A stretch of 64,000 nt of DNA. Origin: Methanobacteriota archaeon. Lineage in GTDB: Archaea > Halobacteriota > Methanosarcinia > Methanotrichales > Methanotrichaceae. Positions 47,476 to 55,986 of the stretch are shown here, piece by piece. The DNA lies in NCBI GenBank assembly GCA_029553285.1, contig JAKPCO010000073.1:91656-155655 (forward strand), written 5' to 3'. The stretch's first letter is position 1. Every line of letters begins with the position of its first letter. A program made the translations under genes and the position numbers. The notes beneath the pieces are model-generated. The model was not told the origin of the DNA. It ran no database searches and saw nothing but the letters and a program-made list of their open reading frames with translations.

Positions 47476-47906
47476 ACATCCTTTAGATGTAAGAGTTAAT
47501 CTACTTGGAATTATTTATATTTTTTGGTAACTTTCTTAAGTTATGATTATATATTCTAACAAAGATATCAAATGAATCTAACCGCATGCCGGTAATTAAA
47601 TCTGATGGATAATAAATGCACTGGTCGTATGCCAGTGCAGAGCCCCTCAAAAATGATCTAGGTCTCGACACCAGACATCGTATACTATCATAATATAATA
47701 TTCAAAACTGAATAGCAAAGCTAACTCTGTTTGTTGAGAGAAACCCTTCGCGCAACTAAAAGCCGCAAACCTGTGGAGGTAATGTCAGTTACCCTTCAGT
47801 GCTACCCATCCATCGTTGCACTTTGTGCTCCTGGGGTATAAACTTTCCGAAAATGATGATTAACACCGTAAGAAGCACATAAAAGCCGCTGTAGTCTGTT
47901 GAATAA
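47476..47906. other. AT-rich gene-free stretch with one perfect hairpin
   Basis: Low-GC sequence between a divergent-facing secreted gene and tRNA-Thr. It holds the promoter of the secreted gene and TGCACTGG-TCGTATG-CCAGTGCA (47617-47639), an 8-bp perfect stem with a 7-base loop and no obvious host gene. No supported coding frame. Confidence 0.5.
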
Positions 47907-48001
47907 AGCCGCCGATGGGATTCGAACCCATGAACTGCTGATATCCCGGAGCCTGAGGCTCATACGAATCAGCCGCTCTAACCGGGCTAAGCCACGGCGG
48001 C
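47907..48001 (-). tRNA. tRNA-Thr (anticodon CGU) with a 20-nt intron
   Basis: Acceptor GCCGCCG/CGGCGGC with T73 and no encoded CCA, T arm ATGGG-TTCGAAT-CCCAT. Removing TGAGCCTCAGGCTCCGGGAT (47943-47962) between positions 37 and 38 leaves GCTGA-TTCGTAA-TCAGC, anticodon CGT. The precursor has an exact bulge-helix-bulge: TTCG pairs with CGGG, three-base bulges TAT and ATA flank it, and GAGCC/GGCTC closes the intron. A TATA-like GCTTAAATC (48027-48035) lies at the correct distance upstream. Confidence 0.94.
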
Positions 48002-48545
48002 ACAGGATGGTGTTGAGGAAGATCCTGATTTAAGCGTTGCGATCACGGAGGATGCTTCTCTGAGCAGGTCGCTGAGATTCCCAGTGCGACCAGTGATCAC
48101 TGTCCTGCGGTCGATGCAAACGTAATGAGTTCAGAAGCATGCGGTCTTCTGGACTCTGTGGCATTTTGTAAACCCGGCTGTTCTTATGTATGTAGCAACT
48201 TGTACAATCTGATTGCTGGAATCGCGAGTTTCTCCTCCAGGATAGCATAGCAGGACCGGTGCCTCTTCGGGCAAGCCATCTGATGGACAAGGGCGAACCA
48301 GGCATGCGATTGCAGAGATTGCCGAAAGGATGAAAGCTTCGAGCCTGTTGGTTTCGTCCAGAAACGATCCGGCACAGAAGGTTGTCCGCCATCTCGTGCT
48401 TTCATGGTGAGGCATGCGGATTCCGACAGATGACCCGGTTATTCGTGCCCGGAGCCTGGCTGAATATCCGAGATCAGACCGGACGAGGGCTCTCCATATG
48501 GACGATCGCATCCATCTGAGCTCTCACGGAACCGGACAGGCGGAC
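48002..48545. other. gene-free stretch containing a decayed repeat element
   Basis: Contains the tRNA-Thr promoter and a degenerate mobile-element copy (48177-48295). The remaining sequence has no coding frame I would defend. Confidence 0.45.
48177..48295. mobile_element. degenerate copy of the 124-bp inverted-repeat element
   Basis: Blocks TAGCAACTTG, GATTGCTGGAA, AGCAGGACCGGTGCCTCTTC and GGGCAAGCCATC align in order with the intact copies. The ends (GCTGTTCTTAT and GGACAAGGGCG) are decayed. No target duplication is seen. Confidence 0.65.
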
Positions 48546-48767
48546 TCAGGATCTCCCATTATCCCCGGTCCCGACCCTGTCCAGGATCGCCTTGAACTCT
48601 GGCCACAGCTCTATTGGTATGCGCACCCCGTTCTTCGACCATCCGGTGTATCTCTCAGAGGTCAGGTACTCCCTGATATCCACGCCCACAGATCCCCTGA
48701 ACTCCGTCTTCCTGACCACAACCTCTGTGCTCTCATTCTTCCTGATCCTCCCGATCTCCTCATCCAC
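48546..48767 (-). CDS. PC4-like single-stranded-DNA-binding transcription coactivator
   Basis: About 73 residues: EEIGRIRKNESTEVVVRKTE, FRGSVGVDIREYLTSERYTG and SKNGVRIPIELWPEFKAILD follow the PC4/p15 domain, which binds single-stranded DNA and can act in transcription or repair. Start at GTG 48767, five bases after GGAGGTGA (48773-48780); a GTG one codon earlier is too close. Its promoter appears shared with the divergent gene. Confidence 0.8.
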   Translation of the reverse strand: MDEEIGRIRKNESTEVVVRKTEFRGSVGVDIREYLTSERYTGWSKNGVRIPIELWPEFKAILDRVGTGDNGRS

Positions 48768-48803
48768 CACATTCACCTCCCAGACCCAGATCTCCGCTCC
48801 TGC

Positions 48804-48812
48804 TAAATACTT
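48804..48812. promoter_or_regulatory. shared bidirectional TATA element
   Basis: TAAATACTT can be read from either strand. At 26 bases on each side it predicts starts near 48781 (PC4 gene) and 48832 (plus-strand gene), and both then include a ribosome-binding site in a short leader. Confidence 0.45.
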
Positions 48813-48850
48813 TGTGCGCCCACAGAATGAGAAACCTGCGGGATGTGAGC

Positions 48851-49630
48851 ATGGACAGAGCACTCTTCGAGGTGGAGTACATAAAGTGGATACGGTCTGT
48901 TGCAAGGAAGGTTGGCATCAGGATGGCAGGCATGTCAAAGCCTGAGCGGGATCGTCTGTTGAGCGAGTACAGGAGGCTTGAGGATCCTCTGGAGGTATTT
49001 CGCGAACTTTCCAGCATCGGTCGTGTTAAGGGCCTTCAATGCGCGAATACAGACAAGCACATATTTTTGGAGACAGACACGATCAACTTCTTCCCATCGT
49101 TTGGCGGGAGGAGCAACGCGCTCGACTTTTCGATCTCGATGAGCAGGCGCATGTACTACAGGGGTCTGTGGTTCTCGATGATCTCACTGAACAAGAGCTA
49201 TGCAGAGAGGGCGACGGAGAAGATGCTTCTCTTCACACTGGAGCATGAGCTCGAGGTGGCCAGGATATTCGAGGACATCACAAGGGATTCAGGCTCCGAG
49301 ATCAGGACTTACGATTCAGAGCGCATCGGAAAACTGAACATAACCCCGGATGATCTGAGGGAGGACGAGAGGCTCTTTCTGGAGCTGATCGATACGCAGC
49401 CCCTGCTGCCCAGGCCGTACTCTGAGATGGCTCTTCTCCTGTACCTTGAGGAGAACTTCTCGCTCCTAAGAGGCTTTGGTACGCCAAGCACCACTGCGGA
49501 TGAGGAGGCGTTCGGCGCAGGCCTCTACGAGGAGTTCATCGGCTGGAAGGGTTTCACACAGAACAGCTACAGGATATTCGTCTCTGAGATAAGGAGCAAG
49601 ATAAGAGACGCATACGCAGGCTATGCCTGA
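48851..49630 (+). CDS. conserved-looking protein of unknown function
   Basis: About 259 residues from ATG 48851, preceded by GGATGTGA; an ATG at 48827 is the alternative. The protein is soluble, mixed alpha/beta and charged: FEVEYIKWIRSVARKVGIRM at the N-terminus, LETDTINFFPSFGGRSNALD in the middle and EFIGWKGFTQNSYRIFVSEI near the end. No recognised motif. It is divergent from the PC4-like gene and upstream of aIF2-gamma, which has its own promoter. Confidence 0.7.
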   Translation: MDRALFEVEYIKWIRSVARKVGIRMAGMSKPERDRLLSEYRRLEDPLEVFRELSSIGRVKGLQCANTDKHIFLETDTINFFPSFGGRSNALDFSISMSRRMYYRGLWFSMISLNKSYAERATEKMLLFTLEHELEVARIFEDITRDSGSEIRTYDSERIGKLNITPDDLREDERLFLELIDTQPLLPRPYSEMALLLYLEENFSLLRGFGTPSTTADEEAFGAGLYEEFIGWKGFTQNSYRIFVSEIRSKIRDAYAGYA

Positions 49631-49647
49631 GAGCTGTTCGTGAAGTA

Positions 49648-49656
49648 TTTATATAG
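49648..49656 (+). promoter_or_regulatory. promoter of the aIF2-gamma operon
   Basis: TTTATATAG predicts transcription near 49678, 23 bases before the TTG start. The leader contains GAGGAGATC (49687-49695). Confidence 0.65.
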
Positions 49657-49700
49657 TGTATGCTGTAGGGTGCATCATCGATACTCGAGGAGATCCAAAA

Positions 49701-50930
49701 TTGCCAAAACCGGAAGTTAACATAGGCATGGTCGGCCATGTGGACCATGGGAAGACCACACTGGTCAGGGCACTGTCCGGCGTATGGACCGATCAGCACA
49801 GCGAGGAGATAAAGAGAGGCATATCGATAAGGCTTGGCTATGCCGATGCTACCTTCAGAAAGTGCCCTAACTGCCCGGCACCCGACTGCTACACGGTGGA
49901 CGAGGTATGCAAGCACTGTGGATCCCCCACCACGGTTCTGAGAACTGTCTCCTTTGTGGACTCCCCAGGGCACGAGACTCTCATGGCCACAATGCTCTGC
50001 GGGGCTGCGATAATGGATGGGGCTGTTCTGGTGATAGCCGCCAACGAGCCATGCCCTCAGCCCCAGACGAAAGAGCATCTCATGGCACTGAACATAACAG
50101 GGATAGACAGGATAGTCATCGTGCAGAACAAGATAGACCTCATCTCGAAGGAGGAGGTGCTGGAGCACTACAGGCAGATAAAGGCCTTTGTCAAGGGCAC
50201 TGTTGCTGAGAACGCCCCAGTGGTGCCGATATCGGCTCAGCAGAACATAAACATAGACATGGTGATCCAGGCGATAGAGGAGTTCATCCCCACGCCATCT
50301 AGGGACATCAAGAAGCCGCCGTTGCTCAAGATAGCGAGATCGTTCGATGTCAACCGCCCTGGAACCTCGGTCGAGAACCTGGTCGGCGGAGTGGTCGGAG
50401 GCTCCCTGAGCCAGGGCGTGCTCCGGAAGGGCGACAAGCTAGAAATAGTTCCTGGTAGGCTCGTTGAGGCAGAGGGCAAGAAGCAGTGGGTCCCGATACA
50501 GACCAAGGTGACGAACCTGAGGGCAGGCGGTGAGGATGTCCCGGAGGTCACCCCGGGAGGTCTGATCGGCGTCGGAACAAATCTCGACCCTGCGATAACG
50601 AAGAGCGATAATCTGGTTGGGCAGGTCGCAGGCGCTCCTGGGAAGCTTCCCCCTGTGTGGCACAGCTTCGTCATGGACATGAAGCTCCTGGAGAGGGTGG
50701 TTGGATCCACAGAGGAGGCCGCTGTTGAGCCGATACACACAAGCGAGCCGCTGATGCTCAACGTGGGCACAGCGACGACTGTGGGTGTGGTGACGAGCGC
50801 GAGGGAGAGCGGCCAGGTCCAGGTGCAGCTCAAGAGGCCTGTGTGCGCAGAGGTGGGAGATCGGGTCGCGGTCAGCAGGCGCATCGGGGCCAGATGGCGT
50901 CTGATCGGTGTTGGAACCATAGTCTCCTAG
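49701..50930 (+). CDS. eif2g: translation initiation factor 2 subunit gamma
   Basis: GTPase subunit of aIF2, which brings initiator tRNA to the ribosome; 409 residues. G motifs: [34 protein letters not shown] and IVQNKIDL. A zinc knuckle ([10 protein letters not shown]...CKHCGS) follows the first motif. The TTG start at 49701 is supported by GAGGAGATC and by the promoter position; starts further upstream would precede the transcript. First of a gamma-PIN-rpoE1-rpoE2-kinase-S24e-S27ae run. Confidence 0.96.
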   Translation: MPKPEVNIGMVGHVDHGKTTLVRALSGVWTDQHSEEIKRGISIRLGYADATFRKCPNCPAPDCYTVDEVCKHCGSPTTVLRTVSFVDSPGHETLMATMLCGAAIMDGAVLVIAANEPCPQPQTKEHLMALNITGIDRIVIVQNKIDLISKEEVLEHYRQIKAFVKGTVAENAPVVPISAQQNINIDMVIQAIEEFIPTPSRDIKKPPLLKIARSFDVNRPGTSVENLVGGVVGGSLSQGVLRKGDKLEIVPGRLVEAEGKKQWVPIQTKVTNLRAGGEDVPEVTPGGLIGVGTNLDPAITKSDNLVGQVAGAPGKLPPVWHSFVMDMKLLERVVGSTEEAAVEPIHTSEPLMLNVGTATTVGVVTSARESGQVQVQLKRPVCAEVGDRVAVSRRIGARWRLIGVGTIVS

Positions 50931-50943
50931 AGGTAGAGGGTGC

Positions 50944-51327
50944 TTGAAGGTCCTCCTGGATACAAACGCGCTGATGATGCCGGAGCAGTTCGGAGTCGAT
51001 ATATTCTCGGAGCTCGAGAGGCTGGGGTACTTCGATTACATAGTTCCAACAGCTGTGGTCAGGGAGCTCAGGGCGATCTCAAAGCTTGGAGATAGGGGAA
51101 AAGACAGACGCGCTGCAAGCGTCGCGCTCGGCCTGCTCTCCAGATGCAGAATTCTCGATGCTGATGGTGAGGCGGACGACGTCCTGGAGAGGATCGCATC
51201 CGAGACCGGAGCTGCCGTGCTCACGGGAGATAAGGAGCTCAGGAAAAGGTTATCTAAGAGAGGCATCACGGTTATCTACCTGCGCCAGAGCCAGTACCTC
51301 GAGATCGATGCGCAGGGGAGGTTCTGA
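50944..51327 (+). CDS. PIN-domain protein, Fcf1/Utp24-like (COG1412)
   Basis: A 127-residue PIN nuclease fold: VLLDTNALMMPEQFGVDIFS (first acidic site), VVRELRAISKLGDRGKDRR and VLTGDKELRKRLSKRGITVI. Relatives process the rRNA precursor. It begins at TTG after GAGGGTGC and abuts the rpoE1 start. Its standing next to ribosomal and polymerase genes, without an antitoxin gene, argues against a toxin role. Confidence 0.85.
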   Translation: MKVLLDTNALMMPEQFGVDIFSELERLGYFDYIVPTAVVRELRAISKLGDRGKDRRAASVALGLLSRCRILDADGEADDVLERIASETGAAVLTGDKELRKRLSKRGITVIYLRQSQYLEIDAQGRF

Positions 51328-51947
51328 TGTACAGAAGGATGAAGCTTGAGGGTGTGGTGAGGATACCCCCTGAGGATATGGGCAAACCCTTGAATGAGGC
51401 TGTGGAGATGGCCCTCCGGACCAAGTACGAGGCAAGGGTCGACAGGACGCTGGGCGCCATTGTGGCCATCCTCGGCGTTGACAGCATAGGAGAGGGTCGC
51501 ATAATAGCTGGCGACGGCGCTGTGTATTATGATGCAGTGTTCGATGCGATAGTCTTCAAGCCCGAGATGCAGGAGGTCGTGGAGGGGGAGGTTGTCGAGA
51601 TAGTAAAGTTCGGCGCCTTCGTGAGCATAGGGCCGTTCGATGGTCTGCTCCACGTGAGCCAGATAACAGATGAGTACATGGCATACGATGAGAAGAACGC
51701 CAGGCTTGTGAGCAAGGATACAAACAAGTTCCTGGCCGAGGGAGACAGGGTACGCGCGAGGATAATTGCTGTGAGCCTGAACGAGAAGGATCCGAGGGGA
51801 AGCAAGATCGGGCTCACAATGCGCCAGACAGGCCTGGGGAAGATCGAGTGGCTTGAGGCCCTCCGGCGTGGTGAGATCTCAGAGGTGAAGGCAAAGGTGA
51901 AGGATCAGGCTGAGGAGAGGGCCGAGCAGAAGGCGGAGGCTGAATGA
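51327..51947 (+). CDS. rpoE1: RNA polymerase subunit E' (Rpo7)
   Basis: A 206-residue stalk subunit: the N-terminal Rpb7 domain (YRRMKLEGVVRIPPEDMGKP) and an S1/OB domain (VVEIVKFGAFVSIGPFDGLL-HVSQI). The charged tail is rich in Glu and Lys. Together with Rpo4 it forms the polymerase stalk. It overlaps rpoE2 by four bases. Confidence 0.95.
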   Translation: MYRRMKLEGVVRIPPEDMGKPLNEAVEMALRTKYEARVDRTLGAIVAILGVDSIGEGRIIAGDGAVYYDAVFDAIVFKPEMQEVVEGEVVEIVKFGAFVSIGPFDGLLHVSQITDEYMAYDEKNARLVSKDTNKFLAEGDRVRARIIAVSLNEKDPRGSKIGLTMRQTGLGKIEWLEALRRGEISEVKAKVKDQAEERAEQKAEAE

Positions 51948-52129
51948 CCGAGCAGGCATGCCGTGAATGCCACAGGATCGTGGAAGGGCTTGTATGCCCG
52001 ATCTGCGGATCGTCCTCGCTGAGCAAGGACTGGGCCGGATATATAGTGGTCATAGATCCAAAAGGCTCCGAGATTGCCGCAAAGCTGGGCATAACGCTGC
52101 CCGGAAGATATGCCCTGAAGGTGCGATAG
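51944..52129 (+). CDS. rpoE2: Spt4 / RNA polymerase subunit E''
   Basis: A 61-residue zinc protein with cysteines at 6, 9, 18 and 21 (CRECHRIVEGLVCPICGSSS), followed by SLSKDWAGYIVVIDPKGSEI. It partners Spt5 as an elongation factor. The start overlaps rpoE1 (ATGA). Confidence 0.94.
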   Translation: MTEQACRECHRIVEGLVCPICGSSSLSKDWAGYIVVIDPKGSEIAAKLGITLPGRYALKVR

Positions 52130-52130
52130 C

Positions 52131-52667
52131 TTGAGAGTTCTTGTACTTCCTGAGGAGATGCGCGATGAGCTGAAGGAGCCGCTTGGCATCCTCTACCGAT
52201 GTCACGGGGTCGAGTGCGTCGAGAGGATGGCAGATCATCTCAGAGCTGCGGAGAGGCTGATCGCGGTTGGGGATATAACCACGTTCTACATCCTCAAGGC
52301 ATCTTTCATACCAGACCTGATGATAGTCGATCACAAGACCAAGAGGTCTCCTGTCGAGGACAGCATCAAGCGCAGGCATCTCGAGGGAAGCTACAGGGTT
52401 GTGACGGTCGAGAATCCGCCTGGGACCCTCACGGATGAGCTTCTGGACGCGGTCCGCGAATCGCTGAACGGATGCACACCCACAGAGATCATAGTCGATG
52501 GCGAGGAGGACCTGGCGGCCCTGCCCGCGATACTCTACGCGCCGATTGGATCTGCTGTCGTCTACGGCCAGCCGTCTGTTGGAAGCGTTCTTGTCATGGT
52601 CACACCTGAGAAGAAGAGTGAGATCGAAGGCATTCTTAAAAGAATGATCGTTAAAGAAAAGGTTTAA
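52131..52667 (+). CDS. GTP-dependent dephospho-CoA kinase (DUF359)
   Basis: Last step of archaeal coenzyme A synthesis: phosphorylates dephospho-CoA using GTP. The 178-residue protein has VGDITTFYILKASFIPDLMI, DHKTKRSPVEDSI, TVENPPGTLT and IVDGEEDLAALPAIL. It begins at TTG one base after the rpoE2 stop. It is the usual neighbour of rpoE2 and S24e in archaea. Confidence 0.9.
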   Translation: MRVLVLPEEMRDELKEPLGILYRCHGVECVERMADHLRAAERLIAVGDITTFYILKASFIPDLMIVDHKTKRSPVEDSIKRRHLEGSYRVVTVENPPGTLTDELLDAVRESLNGCTPTEIIVDGEEDLAALPAILYAPIGSAVVYGQPSVGSVLVMVTPEKKSEIEGILKRMIVKEKV

Positions 52668-52693
52668 GAGATGTGGAGGAAGGTGATCCGATT

Positions 52694-52993
52694 ATGGATA
52701 TAGAGATCTTGAGTGAGCGCGAGAATCCGCTGCTGAAAAGGCGGGAGATTGTGCTTAAGGTTATACACAGTGAGGGGTCGACACCAACAAGGAGGAGCGT
52801 CCTGGAGAGGCTCGCAGCCATCAAGGACTCAAAGCCTGGACTGGTTGTCATAAGAAAGATGAACAGCCTCTTTGGGAAGAGGGAGAGCATAGCCCATGCG
52901 AGGATATACGAGAGCGAGGAGCGCATGAGGCAGGTGGAGAACCCGCATATAGTTAAGAGAAACGTCCTATCAGAGCAGAAGGAGGCCAGCTAG
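52694..52993 (+). CDS. rps24e: 30S ribosomal protein S24e
   Basis: A 99-residue protein beginning MDIEILSERENPLLKRREIV, with IHSEGSTPTRRSVLERLA and LVVIRKMNSLFGKRESIAHA. GGAGGAAGGTGATC precedes the ATG at 52694; an ATG at 52673 would add seven residues and lies on that site. One base group before S27ae. Confidence 0.95.
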   Translation: MDIEILSERENPLLKRREIVLKVIHSEGSTPTRRSVLERLAAIKDSKPGLVVIRKMNSLFGKRESIAHARIYESEERMRQVENPHIVKRNVLSEQKEAS

Positions 52994-53143
52994 ATGGCTG
53001 TGCACAGGTATTATCAGCTCAGCGGGGAGACGATAAAGGCGCGAAAGCCCATCTGTCCGAGGTGCGGGAACGGCGTCTTTCTCGCCGAGCACAAGGACAG
53101 GATGAGCTGCGGAAGGTGCGGCTACACCGAGTTCAAGAAGTAA
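52994..53143 (+). CDS. rps27ae: 30S ribosomal protein S27ae
   Basis: A 49-residue zinc-ribbon protein with cysteines at 21, 24, 39 and 42 ([32 protein letters not shown]). Its ATG directly follows the S24e stop. The usual archaeal partner downstream, Kae1/Bud32, is absent at this site. Confidence 0.94.
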   Translation: MAVHRYYQLSGETIKARKPICPRCGNGVFLAEHKDRMSCGRCGYTEFKK

Positions 53144-53489
53144 TCCAAGAAAAAGACGTGCAAAAAAGGGAAGCGTTTAAGGTCATGGATTCGCAGGTTG
53201 TGGACTTAAACCATTGAATGGTTCTGCAAGAATCATTTGCTCCGATGGGAGATAACGTTTGGGTTGAGAGATGCGGGTTTCAAGAATAGAAGTACACAAC
53301 CCGAGCAGTCTCCAGATCAGGACCTAGAAGGTCGTGAATCTCGATGATAATCTCCGCAGTGATCTCGTATCGGGTAATGACCAGCCTTCAGCCGCTTGAT
53401 CACTCAACAAGCCCTCAACAAGTACAAATGCTTGATGAACCCCCTGCCTCGTCGATTTAGCAGGCTTCGCGAATCACATGCACAGGGCA
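53144..53489. other. gene-free stretch between converging operons
   Basis: Begins with A-rich sequence (AAGAAAAAGACG, GCAAAAAAGG) after S27ae and meets the 3' end of the subtilase gene. No coding frame, tRNA or clear element is visible. The T-tract expected of a strong terminator on the plus strand is missing. Confidence 0.4.
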
Positions 53490-55982
53490 TCAGATCGAGA
53501 CCATCGCTCTCTCGCTCGTGAAATCTGCAGGATCCATCGGGCTGCTCGACCAGGCATCATCGATGCTGTCCAGGACCTCATCACCTGCGATCAGTTTGAG
53601 ATCTGTCAGATGGAGGCGTGAACGCTCTCCGAGCATCACGAACTTCGTCGGGTTGAACCTGAGGGCGACAGTGCTGTTTCCCCTTCTCAGCGAGGTTGTG
53701 TTCGCGATCTCCCCTATCACATCTCCATCATCGTTCCTGAGCCTGGCTGTGATCGTGTAGGTTCCGGGGACGTTGACCGTCACACCGACCCCTATAACGA
53801 TACTGCTTATCCTGCTTCCAGCGCGCTCGCTCATGTCCGTAAAGCTCCTGCTGAAGTATGCCTGCGGCGGCTGGAAGTCGAGTGGGCTTCTGTCTATGGT
53901 TGTTGTCTGGTTGTGCTCCTCTAAAACATCGCCATCCTCGCCGTAGAGGATGATGTCTCTGAAAGAGAGAGGGCCGCATCCACCTCTCTTCCAGATCTCT
54001 CTGCCATCAGCCCTGAGCTCGATAATGCCACTGCCGTGGATCGATGCGGAGCCGCTCATCCATTTTATCATCCTGCCGGAGCAGTCAAAGAGTCCCCCCT
54101 CAGCTCTGTAAACACCAGGAACAGAAGAATTCACCGCGACCTTTATAGAAAGAGTATCTATAAATCCATCATTGTCTTTATCTTCAAATCCGATGCCATC
54201 CACGCCCTTCACAGAGGCGCCTGCAACCGTGACCCTAACAGGTATCTCGAGGGAACTGTTATCCCCCCGGAGCTCGAGATACCCGCGGACCTCTTTTGCG
54301 TTAGCGTCCTCGGGCACTCTGAGTGTGAGGTTGACGCTTGCAGCCGTACCCTGCAGAATCTCATCCGGGCCCGAAACATCTAGCCATCCCCAGGGCTCTC
54401 TGGTGTGGAGCGTTGTTACAAGTTCAAAGTCCTGTTTGTCAGAAAAAACATCGTAGCCTATGACAACGACAGTCCAGCTTCCGGGAGGGGGGTCGTATAC
54501 CTGGATCTCCTCGGTGCTCTCATAGCCCTCTGATCTGGCAGCAAGCCTCCCGTTCGGCGAGTAGAGCCTGAGATCGAGATCGCTCTTCGGGTTGTCCCAG
54601 AGGAGTCTGAGCGAGAGCCGCCTTACATCCTCGGGTACATCGAACTTTGCGGTCCAGGAGAGCCTCTCGCTCACGTAACCCTCTATGCTGAAAGATGTGC
54701 TGTTCTCCACGATTCCACTGTAGCTGATGTTTCTGAGCGGGAGGCCTTCATTACTGAGCCGCATGCTCACAGATGCCTCCCCGCCGGGCATCACAGCGCC
54801 GGCATTCCATGCGCCCGGCTCACTCTTCACAAAAGACCTCTCGACCCTGAGCAGGAATCTCTCAGAGCTGCTCGCGTTCCTCTGATGCACCGCCAGAATC
54901 CATCTGCCCGAGGCCGGGTTGTTGAGAACGGTCTCCTCCATCCCATTTGAGGAATCCTCATGATAGTACTCGCTCGTCGGCGCAAGAAGGAATAGATCCA
55001 TGTCTGAGCTTCCTGACCAGCTCAGCATGCTCCTGATCTGCTGTGTTCCCAGAGGCACATCCAGATAGTAGTAGCGCCAGGATCCGGGAGAGATCTCATC
55101 AGCTACAGATGCGCTCCCCATTACAGTGATCAGGGGTGAGGCGACCTCAACACGCACAGGCACCGAGATTATGGGTGTGCCCTTCTCGCAGATCTCCATC
55201 GACCCGGTGTAGACCCCAGGCGAGGTCCCGTTCGGCACCTTTATGCTCGCGCCGAAGACTGCATGGCTGTTCCCCTCCAGAGACTCTGGAAGATCCATGA
55301 CTGTTATCCAGCCCGCAACATCCCCTTTAACATCAACGCTCAGGTTCTCCCGCGCTTTATCTGTGAAGAACACGAACCTGGTGGTCCAGTCCTCGTCGCC
55401 CGGCGCGAGCGCGTATATCTTCTTCTGTGGTCTGTCAGCGCCTGAGTCGAGACCTGCAGAGACCGCCTTCCCGCCGCTCATGAACGCCCATCTGCCAACC
55501 ATCCAGCGGTCAGGCACAACACCACACAGATCATCGCTCAGGAGCCTGTAGGAGTTATAGGCGTTCACAAGCCCTGCTCCCTGGTAGTAAGGCTCGTACT
55601 CCTCTCCTAGCGTGTTGTTCAGACGGACTGCGCCCTTCAGGAGCGCGGCCTTCACTCCAGCAGGGCTCAGCGAGGGGTCCTTCTGGAGGAGAAGCGCAGC
55701 GACGCCTGCAACAGCAGGTGTTGATAGGGAGGTTCCGGACGATTTTGCGTAGTATGTGTCCACATACTTGAGATCCTTCAGCCCCAGAGGAGCTGATGCT
55801 ATGACGTTGACCCCGGGGGCGACGATATCCGGCTTCGTTCTGCCATCCCTTGTCGGCCCGGATCCGCTGAAGTCCGCTACATGCCCTCTGCAATCCACAG
55901 CTCCCACCGTTATGACCTTCACTCCATCTCCTGGAGAATCAATGCATCCGCTGAGGGCGAGCAGCAGAACGGAGAGAACCAT
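53490..55982 (-). CDS. subtilase, C-terminal portion with catalytic serine and two beta domains (second half of a split gene)
   Basis: Contains VKVITVGAVDCRGHVADFSG, RTKPDIVAPGVNVIASAPLG and the catalytic serine in SSGTSLSTPAVAGVAALLLQ, followed by pre-peptidase C-terminal-type beta domains (WSGSSDMDLFLLAPTSEYY; WDNPKSDLDLRLYSPNGRLA). It is in a different frame from the half with Asp and His. The frame can start at ATG 55982, four bases after the first half's stop, giving MVLSVLLLALSGC, which looks like a lipoprotein signal with lipobox. Whether this is translated separately is unresolved. Confidence 0.8.
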   Translation of the reverse strand: MVLSVLLLALSGCIDSPGDGVKVITVGAVDCRGHVADFSGSGPTRDGRTKPDIVAPGVNVIASAPLGLKDLKYVDTYYAKSSGTSLSTPAVAGVAALLLQKDPSLSPAGVKAALLKGAVRLNNTLGEEYEPYYQGAGLVNAYNSYRLLSDDLCGVVPDRWMVGRWAFMSGGKAVSAGLDSGADRPQKKIYALAPGDEDWTTRFVFFTDKARENLSVDVKGDVAGWITVMDLPESLEGNSHAVFGASIKVPNGTSPGVYTGSMEICEKGTPIISVPVRVEVASPLITVMGSASVADEISPGSWRYYYLDVPLGTQQIRSMLSWSGSSDMDLFLLAPTSEYYHEDSSNGMEETVLNNPASGRWILAVHQRNASSSERFLLRVERSFVKSEPGAWNAGAVMPGGEASVSMRLSNEGLPLRNISYSGIVENSTSFSIEGYVSERLSWTAKFDVPEDVRRLSLRLLWDNPKSDLDLRLYSPNGRLAARSEGYESTEEIQVYDPPPGSWTVVVIGYDVFSDKQDFELVTTLHTREPWGWLDVSGPDEILQGTAASVNLTLRVPEDANAKEVRGYLELRGDNSSLEIPVRVTVAGASVKGVDGIGFEDKDNDGFIDTLSIKVAVNSSVPGVYRAEGGLFDCSGRMIKWMSGSASIHGSGIIELRADGREIWKRGGCGPLSFRDIILYGEDGDVLEEHNQTTTIDRSPLDFQPPQAYFSRSFTDMSERAGSRISSIVIGVGVTVNVPGTYTITARLRNDDGDVIGEIANTTSLRRGNSTVALRFNPTKFVMLGERSRLHLTDLKLIAGDEVLDSIDDAWSSSPMDPADFTSERAMVSI

Positions 55983-55986
55983 CAAT

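Noticed and set aside
50944..51327. PIN protein as a VapC toxin
   Set aside because: No antitoxin gene is adjacent and the gene sits in a conserved housekeeping operon between aIF2-gamma and rpoE1.
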